A stretch of 44,931 nt of DNA from Pseudomonadota bacterium. Its GTDB lineage: Bacteria > Bdellovibrionota_C > UBA2361 > OMII01. The DNA is taken from assembly GCA_026390555.1 (NCBI GenBank), contig JAPLFS010000036.1, positions 1 to 44,931 of the forward strand, in the 5' to 3' direction. The notes under the pieces are model-generated. The model saw nothing but the letters and a program-made list of their open reading frames with translations. It did not search any database and was not told the DNA's origin. The position numbers and the translations under genes were made by a program. Below are positions 7,781 through 14,930 of this stretch, piece by piece. Numbering within the stretch: the stretch's first letter is position 1; every line of letters begins with the position of its first letter.

Positions 7781-9877
7781 ATGAAGCAACTTGAACGACC
7801 TTATGTTCCTACCCTAGCACTCGTAGGGTTATTGCTGATAACCGTTCTGCACCACATCCTTGCCATACAAGCATGGCCCTGGCGAACAACTCTAGGGGAA
7901 TTTGTTTTTGGCTATCCGGGTTGGCTCATTCCGTCGTTTTGTGTGTTCTTTCTATCAGGGCTGTCTGTGCGCGCTCTTAGGAATAACAACGAGTCAATTA
8001 GTTCTATACAACAACTGGCGTCCGCTGCGATTTGCGCAATCCTCCTGTGCCTTGCGTGGCACTTTAGAGGTTCTCCTGAGCGTGTGCCGCTTCAGCTAAG
8101 GCAGGGTTCGGATATCCGTTTTGTAATCATGCTGCTAGTTATATCACTGGTGGGATTGCCTATTTTCTTGTCGGCCAAAAGGCACAAAAATCTGCTTATT
8201 CAGGATAGGACCTGCAACGTTAACGACGCCGTTCTGCTATTTTTGTTAGTGTTGAATGTCTTATTGCTTGCCTTTTCGGAAGTCGTATTTTTGTCAGGAA
8301 GACCGGCTGCTTTTGATCAAATGGGGCCTTTAAGCTTCACTGTAAAATACTCGGATGTACCGAATGTCGTCGGCAATCCTCTGTTCGATATTCCCCGAAT
8401 GTTTTTAACCTATGCAGGTGTGCGGTATTTCTCCGACGTGCTTATTTGCATGTACTATGGAGCGTTGTCGGTGACTTTGTTCAGCCTCGCGTTATCCACA
8501 TTAGTTAGCCGGCAGGCTGCTTTTGCGGCTGCATTTTGTACTATTACGTTCAAGCATTTTTTAATGATTGTGTTCTCAGGCTCCAATGTGATTACTGCTC
8601 TGTTAGCAGTATCTGTCGGTACGTATTTGCTCTTTTGGATTGCGCCGGCTCTCGTAGCTCGGTGGTCCACTCGACGGCTTATTCTTGCTGGCTTATTTCT
8701 CGGTCTCTTCGGTATTGGATTGCTGTTCGGATATGCGGCGTCTCGCCTTCCAGCAATTGCTCTATCCGCGGTTATCGCTCTTTGTCTTGTCCTCTCTCTT
8801 TTTAAGTACGCTTACTCATCGTTTAGCCGAACATTCGTGTTGCTCGCTGTCTTCTTGGCGCCGTGCTTGTATTTGGCGCTAGTTTACAAATTCAATATCC
8901 AGAAATTTCAGCATGATTTTTTTGCCAGCACTATTCCCAATTTTGAAAGGATACTGCCGGAACGACCATCATACATACCACCCCATGTTGCTGGTTTGAG
9001 CCCCGATTTGCCGTTTGTTTATGGTGCTGCGAATGTGCGTTCGGAGACAGCTCCAGGTAAAGTCGAAGTTCGTACGTCAGTGTGGAGGCGCTCACTACCG
9101 GAGGCTCTCGGTGTTGCCGTGTTCCACACCAAGAACATATTCAAAGACTACACTTGGTTTCCGGGCGGTATTTTAATGTGGATGTGTCTGGCCGCTGGAT
9201 TGTCGGCTATGCTGACTATGCGCTCATCGATCGCGGCTCGCGGATTGTGCCTTGTGATGTTTTGTGGTTTTGGAATCGTTTTCGTCCTACCGTTCTTTAT
9301 AGTTACGTCACCGAACGAGTGGCGCAGGGGGTGTAGCGTGCTCCTGCTTTTTTGTGGCTTAGGAGGGATCGGGGTTTATACACTGTTGAGACTTCTCTTT
9401 CCCCGAGTGAGTGCCACATATATAGCTATGGCAACCGGTATGGTGTTCACTTCCCTTTCGGCACGAGCATCTCTAGCAAGTATTAATGCCCTCAGGGTGT
9501 ACGATTTCGGAATGCAAAGAGCCTGCGAGTACAATCCCATACGAGCTTTGTTACGGGATGACGTTGCAACTCGTGATATCCAAATATACATAGCTGGCGA
9601 AAAAAAGAGCTATTGCTCAACCAGCATCACAGAAGCACTGCAAATGAAGCTGGGACGGGAGCGAGTTTTTCACCTTCCGATTTCCAGAGAAACATCGCTT
9701 GATCAGATGATTTCAGAAGTGCCGAAGGGAGCTACTGTGGCCGTAAACTGCGGGAAAGTGGGGGGAAGGAATAATGAGGATTTATGCGAGCGACTTATGC
9801 ATGACCCTCGGGCGCGCTTGATCGATGAACTGAGCGACAAGTCGAATAATCTTTGGCTTTTGGAAAACCGAGAGTAA
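7781..9877 (+). CDS. Large uncharacterised polytopic membrane protein
   Basis: The product has 698 residues and is not recognised. It shows an N-terminal hydrophobic segment (TLALVGLLLITVLHHILAI), then about ten more up to residue ~590 (for example LILAGLFLGLFGIGLLFGYA and AMLTMRSSIAARGLCLVMFC). A soluble C-terminal part of ~120 residues follows, starting near DFGMQRACEYNPIRALLRDD. A long loop at ~residues 375-445 (FFASTIPNFERILPERPSYI) sits between the membrane blocks. The layout suggests a GT-C-like or other envelope-assembly protein, but no catalytic motif could be assigned. A strong ribosome site, AGAGGAGAAA, stands directly before ATG 7781. It is a single gene: the previous one is an IS remnant and the next one is on the opposite strand. 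Confidence 0.75.
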   Translation: MKQLERPYVPTLALVGLLLITVLHHILAIQAWPWRTTLGEFVFGYPGWLIPSFCVFFLSGLSVRALRNNNESISSIQQLASAAICAILLCLAWHFRGSPERVPLQLRQGSDIRFVIMLLVISLVGLPIFLSAKRHKNLLIQDRTCNVNDAVLLFLLVLNVLLLAFSEVVFLSGRPAAFDQMGPLSFTVKYSDVPNVVGNPLFDIPRMFLTYAGVRYFSDVLICMYYGALSVTLFSLALSTLVSRQAAFAAAFCTITFKHFLMIVFSGSNVITALLAVSVGTYLLFWIAPALVARWSTRRLILAGLFLGLFGIGLLFGYAASRLPAIALSAVIALCLVLSLFKYAYSSFSRTFVLLAVFLAPCLYLALVYKFNIQKFQHDFFASTIPNFERILPERPSYIPPHVAGLSPDLPFVYGAANVRSETAPGKVEVRTSVWRRSLPEALGVAVFHTKNIFKDYTWFPGGILMWMCLAAGLSAMLTMRSSIAARGLCLVMFCGFGIVFVLPFFIVTSPNEWRRGCSVLLLFCGLGGIGVYTLLRLLFPRVSATYIAMATGMVFTSLSARASLASINALRVYDFGMQRACEYNPIRALLRDDVATRDIQIYIAGEKKSYCSTSITEALQMKLGRERVFHLPISRETSLDQMISEVPKGATVAVNCGKVGGRNNEDLCERLMHDPRARLIDELSDKSNNLWLLENRE

Positions 9878-10282
9878 TTCGTGATGTCGATAGGACATGG
9901 GTGATTGTAATCCGAGGACATCTGGGTGGGTGCTTCATGCGTGTTTCTGCTGATAGTGAATTAGGGTTGCTCAGGAACTTTTAAATAGAATTGTATCTAC
10001 CACATGGATTTTCTATCCGGGAATCGCCTCGACAGCCATCTCTGCCTGTCCTCGGCTATCACCAACCTGGGCCAGACTTTAAGCTAATGCCCGGATTGGA
10101 GCACAGGGTTGCCACTTAAGACGGCAATCGGTGTTCGCCAAAGTGCTTAGCGAAATCCACCCCACAAAACGCTCCCTAGTTTCGCTAAATCATAAAAATC
10201 AGTCGTCCTCTCAATGATAGAGGATGAATATGCCCTGACATCTCCACTGCTTCCATAGAGGCAACTACCTATTGCTTCTATT
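9878..10282. other. Intergenic region between convergent genes, no gene seen
   Basis: This 405-bp stretch lies between the 3' ends of a plus-strand membrane-protein gene and a minus-strand acyltransferase gene. No frame of useful length, no clear terminator with a T tail and no RNA gene was found. It may be decayed insertion-sequence DNA like its surroundings, but I could not match it to any other part of the window. Confidence 0.4.
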
Positions 10283-12223
10283 TTATTGAGAGCCTGCAGA
10301 TTCCCCCAACTCTAAAAGACGCGGTACGATCTTACTGGCACCCTCAAGTGACAGATGATTGGCATCGAAATACCAAGGGGCGCCATCTTTAACAGCGGCG
10401 CAATTTATTTCATCGCAGAAGATATCGGAAGGATCTACAACGCGAACTGACGGAGGGATGTCTTTAAGCCTCTCCGTGACGTATGCCGAGCGAAGAGCCC
10501 ACCACTCCCTCGAAACACCGGCAATATTGCGCGGCGAAAGGCGGTTCTGGAAAACGAGGTCGGGCAAACTCTTGCGCACTTCGGGGGGTTGTAGCACCAA
10601 TATCACTCTCTTGCCGCTGCTATTTAAACGATTGAGAACTTCAACATAGTTGTTCCAGATGTAAGCTCGACCCTCTGTCGAGCCCGCGGTCGGGAGATAG
10701 GGATAGTAAGGAAGGTGATCTTGAGAGAGATATCGATTAATTCGATAAATCACTACGACATTACGGATGTTAAGGTCGTCTACGATCTGATCTATGGCGT
10801 GCTCCGTCCAAGTCCTGCAGGTTTCTGCTCCCTTGCATGAATGATTAAACAAGGGCGCCTCCTTGGAGGAAAACTGTTTCAAAGCTTCGCCGCGTTCCTT
10901 GAGAGCAAGCCCTAGCATCATCGCGAGCTCGCTGGCATGACTATCTCCGAGAATCGCCCAGGAGGGGACTCCATCGTTATGGACGCAATGTGTCTTGGGT
11001 CGAGAGTCCCTCTCTTCATACAGACATTCGAGCCAGCGAGGACTTCGTCTAATTTGGCCCAGGACCTCACGCTGTTCAGTATTAACCCGCAACGCATCGA
11101 ATCCATTGCTTACAACGCCATAGCAGCCAAAGGAGCCCACGCCAAATATACCTCCGATAGAAAAGACGAGGATTCCGATTCGGCTTACTCGGTGGGGGTC
11201 TCTAAACGGACGCTCAACAAATCGCCAACTAAGATATGCGAGACCGAAAGTCACGAGCGAAAGGAGGGAAAAGGCCCACTGCCCTGGGGCGGAAACACTA
11301 ATGTGTCGGGCGAACGCGAAGAGCGGATAATGCCACAAGTAAGCGCTGTAGCTGATAAGGCCGAGTCCTACCAACAACCGCAGGGAGAGAAGAGAGGCGA
11401 CGAAGGTACCGCGCACACAGAAAAGAATGAGAAGGCAGGTTCCAAGCGTTGGAGCTAATGTGTAGACACTGGGGAACGGAGTCTGTTTGCTAAAGGAGTA
11501 AATGCTGTAGGTAATGAGAGCTAGACCGGCTACGCTGGCAATATCATAGAGAGAGCGGATCCAGGGGTTATCCGGTAGGCGCACGGGACTAACTGAACGA
11601 TACAATGCGACCGCTGCTCCGAGAAGGAGCTCCCAACCCCTCGTTGACAGAAGAAAGAACGCGCCATGCGGATAGTAAACTACTCCGATGTGAGCGGCCC
11701 CATAACTTGCGAAACCCAATACAACGACCACTGCCACCACCCACCTACGACCAAACGGCCATACAAGGGCAATTAGGATTGGGAAAAAGAGATAAAACTG
11801 CTCTTCAACAGCGAGGCTCCATGTGTGAAGAAGAGGCTTAAGCTCCGCGGATATATCGAAATAACCTGCTTCGGACCAAAACAGGAAATTCGAGCTGAAG
11901 AGAGAAAGAGTAAGCAGGCTTTTGCAAAACGAGACCATGTCTCTCGGGGGCAGCCAAAGCCAAGCCGGTATAAGACATGCCAACAACACAAGAAACAAAG
12001 CCGGCAGAATCCGCCGCGCCCGTCGTTCATAAAAGCGCGCTATTGATAAGTGGTTCGCCTCTTTGTCCGCAATGATTATGGAGGTAATGAGGTAGCCGCT
12101 TATAACGAAGAATACATCGACGCCAACAAAACCGCCCCCAAATGCAGGAAATCCAGCATGGAAGAGAATAACAGTGACAACAGCGATGGCTCGCAAGCCA
12201 TCGATCTCAGCGCGATACTTCAT
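10283..12223 (-). CDS. Acyltransferase-3 / SGNH fusion (O-acetyltransferase, OafA/OatA type)
   Basis: The 646-residue product is full length for this fusion family. Residues 1-~340 form the acyltransferase-3 membrane domain: IDGLRAIAVVTVILFHAGFP with the conserved His, [20 protein letters not shown], the RRARRILPAL block and TWSLAVEEQFYLFFPIL. Residues ~420-646 form a periplasmic SGNH domain: WAILGDSHASELAMM gives the nucleophile Ser, and FDANHLSLEGASKI supplies the C-terminal Asp-His pair. Such proteins pass acetyl groups across the inner membrane and attach them to surface polysaccharide or peptidoglycan. All visible catalytic residues are kept, unlike the dead relative at 1638-2017. It is alone on its strand, flanked by intergenic and IS DNA. 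The target glycan is unknown. Confidence 0.92.
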   Translation of the reverse strand: MKYRAEIDGLRAIAVVTVILFHAGFPAFGGGFVGVDVFFVISGYLITSIIIADKEANHLSIARFYERRARRILPALFLVLLACLIPAWLWLPPRDMVSFCKSLLTLSLFSSNFLFWSEAGYFDISAELKPLLHTWSLAVEEQFYLFFPILIALVWPFGRRWVVAVVVVLGFASYGAAHIGVVYYPHGAFFLLSTRGWELLLGAAVALYRSVSPVRLPDNPWIRSLYDIASVAGLALITYSIYSFSKQTPFPSVYTLAPTLGTCLLILFCVRGTFVASLLSLRLLVGLGLISYSAYLWHYPLFAFARHISVSAPGQWAFSLLSLVTFGLAYLSWRFVERPFRDPHRVSRIGILVFSIGGIFGVGSFGCYGVVSNGFDALRVNTEQREVLGQIRRSPRWLECLYEERDSRPKTHCVHNDGVPSWAILGDSHASELAMMLGLALKERGEALKQFSSKEAPLFNHSCKGAETCRTWTEHAIDQIVDDLNIRNVVVIYRINRYLSQDHLPYYPYLPTAGSTEGRAYIWNNYVEVLNRLNSSGKRVILVLQPPEVRKSLPDLVFQNRLSPRNIAGVSREWWALRSAYVTERLKDIPPSVRVVDPSDIFCDEINCAAVKDGAPWYFDANHLSLEGASKIVPRLLELGESAGSQ

Positions 12224-12697
12224 ATCCCCAGATCCACCATCTCAGTAAGCGCCAACACTTATTGGTGTCTTCTGATAGTTTTTTTCTAGCATATCCATCC
12301 ATGGCTGTCTTGTAGGCAATCCGAGTAGTTGAGATCGCGAGAGAGTGATAGAGGCTTTCTTCGTTTTCCTCTCGTCGGTAAGCGTGGAGTTTATGTTGGA
12401 CAGTGAGCATCGGGATACATAGCTCTTGCTTGAGACGCTCTGATCGCAAGGTGCCGTTCTAGGACTAGCATGCCCTTTCCTGAAGGCTGTGCCTGGCTCC
12501 ATGAATGCCCGTCTCACTTGGTTGGCTTGTGCCAATTGGGAAACAGCTGCCGAGCGAATCACACCGCGCTTATGCAGGGGAAACTCGGTCTTGCGCGTGG
12601 GCGCTCGCTCGTAGTGCTTCTTAAGCCGCTCCGTGTTGAGCTGGGGCTTTGAAGCCATGTGGCTTGAAGGATAGTTGCTATGTAGACCCCTAAAAGA
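12224..12697. other. Region upstream of the IS110 transposase with a decayed minus-strand reading frame
   Basis: An open minus-strand stretch from about 12658 begins MASKPQLNTERLKKHYERAP and continues TRKTEFPLHKRGVI. It seems to pass into another frame near 12450 (RLKQELCIPMLTVQHKLHAY) and onwards as HSLAISTTRIAYKTAMDGYA. The regular charged/hydrophobic pattern suggests a broken gene, but I do not recognise it. Part of this stretch could also be the non-coding end of the IS110 element, where a bridge RNA would be encoded in the IS110 group. The left end of the element could not be placed. Confidence 0.35.
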
Positions 12698-12762
12698 ATC
12701 CCTCTCCGTCCGAAAGTAATCGAAGTAATTGAAATGACTAATTACTTTGAAAGGAGAGGGAT
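12698..12762 (+). promoter_or_regulatory. Leader hairpin that covers the ribosome site of the IS110 transposase
   Basis: ATCCCTCTCC at 12698-12707 is the exact complement of GGAGAGGGAT at 12753-12762. The latter contains the ribosome binding site (AGGAGAGGG) that ends directly at the transposase ATG (12763). Inside the loop a second perfect pair, AAGTAATT at 12723-12730 and AATTACTT at 12740-12747, stacks on the first. An RNA that includes both arms would hide the ribosome site, a known way for insertion sequences to block translation from read-through transcripts. An alternative is that it belongs to the bridge RNA of the element. Confidence 0.6.
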
Positions 12763-13806
12763 ATGGGAACACCCAGTTACGAAGGTAAGCAGGTGTATAT
12801 GGGTTTGGATGTTCATCGTGAGTTTTTCGTTGCGAGTTGTATCTGTGATGGGGTTGTCGTCAAGCGGTGTCGCATGCCTGGGACGGCTGAGGCGGTTATC
12901 TCGCTGGTATCGAAGGAGTTTGGTGGCGCCAGCGTTCGCGCGGCATACGAGGCAGGGTACAGTGGTTTTTGGCTGTACCGAAAGCTCGTGGCGGCAGGGA
13001 TTGACTGCATAGTGGTACACCCTGCGTCGATAGAGGTGTCCTCGCGTGACACCGTTAAGACGGACAAGCGGGATTCGTTGAAGATAGCGCAGCAGCTGGC
13101 CGCTGGGAGGTTGCGGGGCGTGAGGGTGCCGACCGAAGAAGAGGAACAGCGACGACTACTGACCCGTACTCGTGAGCAGCTCATGAGCAAGAAGCGTCGA
13201 GTGATGGTTCAGATACGGATGCGGTTGCATTATTTCGGGCTGTTCCCTGAGAGTATTCAGCGACGAATAAAGCTCCAAGATGTTGTGGATATGTTGGTCG
13301 GGCTTGAGGGAGAGTTGCAGCGTACGATAGGGATGCTGCGTGACGAATGGGTTGAGCTCGCAAAGAGAATCAAGGAGATCGATCGACTGCTCGTAGAGCA
13401 GGCAAAGGATGATCCGCTAGACGCGGTTTACCGGAGTGTCCCAGGAGTCGGCCCGCTTATATCGCGTATCCTCTCTGCAGAGCTTGGTGATATGAGTCAG
13501 TTCCGAAACGAGCGAGCGTTGTTCAGCTTTACTGGATTAACACCGAGTGAGTACTCAAGTGGTGGGCATATCTGTCGCGGGCACATCTCTCGCCAAGGTA
13601 ACACCCGACTACGGCATATGTTAGTTGAAGCCTCGTGGAAAGCGGTAAGAAAAGACCCCGTTATTAAAGAGTATTACATCAAGCTCTCAGAGCGAATCGG
13701 CAAGAGGAAGGCGATCGTGGCGGTCGCTCGTAAGCTTGCCGGGCGCATCAGAGCTGCATTGAGGAAGCATGAGCATTATACGTTAGACTATAGAACAGCA
13801 GCGTAA
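12763..13806 (+). CDS. IS110-family transposase (DEDD recombinase)
   Basis: The 347-residue product looks complete. The N-terminal RuvC-like DEDD domain shows GLDVH (first Asp), AAYEAGYSGFWLYRKL (Glu) and KTDKRDSLKIA (last two Asp). A coiled middle part (residues ~120-215) leads to the C-terminal transposase-20 domain with SVPGVGPLISRILSAELGD and FTGLTPSEYSSGGHICRGHI, which holds the conserved Ser of the family. IS110 elements insert without terminal repeats, guided by a bridge RNA encoded in the element's non-coding end. All key residues are present, so this element may be active. The ribosome site AGGAGAGGG lies just before the ATG but inside a hairpin. Confidence 0.95.
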   Translation: MGTPSYEGKQVYMGLDVHREFFVASCICDGVVVKRCRMPGTAEAVISLVSKEFGGASVRAAYEAGYSGFWLYRKLVAAGIDCIVVHPASIEVSSRDTVKTDKRDSLKIAQQLAAGRLRGVRVPTEEEEQRRLLTRTREQLMSKKRRVMVQIRMRLHYFGLFPESIQRRIKLQDVVDMLVGLEGELQRTIGMLRDEWVELAKRIKEIDRLLVEQAKDDPLDAVYRSVPGVGPLISRILSAELGDMSQFRNERALFSFTGLTPSEYSSGGHICRGHISRQGNTRLRHMLVEASWKAVRKDPVIKEYYIKLSERIGKRKAIVAVARKLAGRIRAALRKHEHYTLDYRTAA

Positions 13807-14111
13807 GAGGTAGAGTTGTGGTAGTGGAAGGGAGCCAAGAGTAACGTAACTTTGATTTTCGGTGTGACCCCGTCGAACTTCCTGTGTCTGCGAAAGTATG
13901 CACGATTAATAGTTTGAGGCGCACCCCTTTTGTATTTTACGAAACAGCAACATGTGAGCGCTGCTTTGACAGTGACCACGAATAGCAGGTTGTTACGCGA
14001 AAGGTCTCCTTAGGTTTTTAAAGGCAACTCTACGCCAACGGTTTTAGTGAATACTTCGATTCTTTGGATCGGACGGGATTTTTTTGTCGTGACGTTGACA
14101 AGTCTCATAGC
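13807..14111. other. Region downstream of the IS110 transposase
   Basis: About 300 bases lie between the IS110 stop and the start of the second IS91 remnant. The right end of the IS110 element must be in this stretch, but without terminal repeats it cannot be located by eye. No convincing reading frame or RNA gene was seen. In the IS1111 subgroup the bridge RNA lies downstream of the transposase, so this stretch is the alternative place for it. Confidence 0.4.
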
Positions 14112-14513
14112 AGGAAGATCAATTCACTTTCCGCAAGTAGCTGATCTGCGGTCTCGACATTGCAACAGGACCCTTACAGGACCCTTGGTATGGCCGAAAG
14201 TTGTAGAAAAGTTGTTTATCGTCCCCAGATTACCGTTTTTGACCTAGCAGAAGAGCACGAGGGGACAGGCTAAGTAGCAAAAAATAGCATAACAGCTACA
14301 CGTCCCCTACCCGGTCATCAAATGAAATGAAGCGGCGCTTAGAAGTCATCAGGTGACGGCTCAAAAGAGTCACAAGAGGAAAGCTCCTAGGTATCCTGCG
14401 AGGTATCTATAAACTTTGGGATAGCTGGCGGTACTCCGAAGTTTGGGAGACCCTCTGCCCTCATAATATCTGAAATTGTGGGCGCATCTTGAATAAACGC
14501 GATGATACGTATT
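14112..14513 (-). mobile_element. IS91-family remnant, copy B (transposase C-terminus and 3' end)
   Basis: The minus strand from about 14513 reads RKIRIIAFIQDAPTISDIMR, then GVPPAIPKFIDTSQDT, an in-frame TAG, and SCDSFEPSPDDF to a TAA at 14339. Copy A ends with the same kind of tail (IIAFIQDAHSIKD, PPPISKFIDTS, PSPDEF). The shared 3' flank includes CGCAAGTAGCTGATCTGC at 14132-14149 and AGGAAGATC at 14112-14120. Only the last ~60 codons of the transposase remain, with a nonsense codon. The copy is cut at 14513 by the 40-bp dispersed motif. Confidence 0.75.
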
Positions 14514-14551
14514 TTGCGCGGTTGATGGAGCAGGAGTAACCCCGTAACAAT
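14512..14551. repeat. 40-bp dispersed motif, copy B
   Basis: This matches 1594-1633 at 37 of 40 positions. Here it joins the broken end of the IS91 remnant to an IS3 transposase C-terminal fragment. A shorter related string, TAACCCCGTACCAATGAT, occurs again just right of the MITE-like repeat at about 14838-14855. Such recurrences fit nested insertions of elements with related ends. Confidence 0.65.
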
Positions 14552-14555
14552 TATT

Positions 14556-14669
14556 TACACCACTGATCAGCTCTCGCTTTAAGCTGTTTAAAAAGCTCTC
14601 CGCTACCGCGTTATCCCAGCAGTTGCCCCACCTACTCATACTCAGCGTCATCTTGTTACCTTGAGCTAA
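14556..14669 (-). pseudogene. IS3-family transposase (OrfB), short internal fragment
   Basis: The minus strand encodes LAQGNKMTLSMSRWGNCWDN followed by AVAESFLNSLKRELISGV. This is the region around the third catalytic residue (Glu of the DDE triad) in IS3-family OrfB proteins, where the family reads MSRxGNCWDNAxAESF. Nothing of the upstream catalytic domain or of the C-terminal YYN block is present. It is a fragment about 38 residues long. Confidence 0.8.
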
Positions 14670-14727
14670 TGGTATCCGTCCCCCCACCCCCATCCCATTT
14701 AGGTGGACCAAAAGTAACCCCGTGCCC

Positions 14728-14838
14728 ACGGCCATTAAGTTAATGACTCAAGCTGATACAAGAGGTGTTTAGATGCCCCGAAATTAAGCCTATCCATACT
14801 GCGTCTGTACTGCCCACGCTCCTTAACTTAATGGCCGT
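14728..14838. mobile_element. MITE-like 111-bp element with perfect 16-bp inverted ends
   Basis: ACGGCCATTAAGTTAA at 14728-14743 is the exact reverse complement of TTAACTTAATGGCCGT at 14823-14838. The 79 bases between have no coding capacity. Both sides are flanked by AACCCCGT (AACCCCGTGCCC left, AACCCCGTACCA right), which could be a slightly decayed target duplication of about 12 bp. The ends resemble those of IS4-type elements as I remember them, which would make this a non-autonomous derivative. No related full-length element is in the window. Confidence 0.55.
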
Positions 14839-14930
14839 AACCCCGTACCAATGATTAAGAAGATTGATTACGGGATGGGGAGGTGAGAGAGTTGTAATAG
14901 CAAAGCTAAGAATATCTATGTTAAGACCCT

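Noticed and set aside
12734-13363. Antisense frames over the IS110 transposase
   Set aside because: They are shadows of a strongly recognisable transposase gene.
14047-14247. 66-codon plus-strand frame at 14047-14247
   Set aside because: It covers the shared 3' end of the IS91 remnant and has no coding features.
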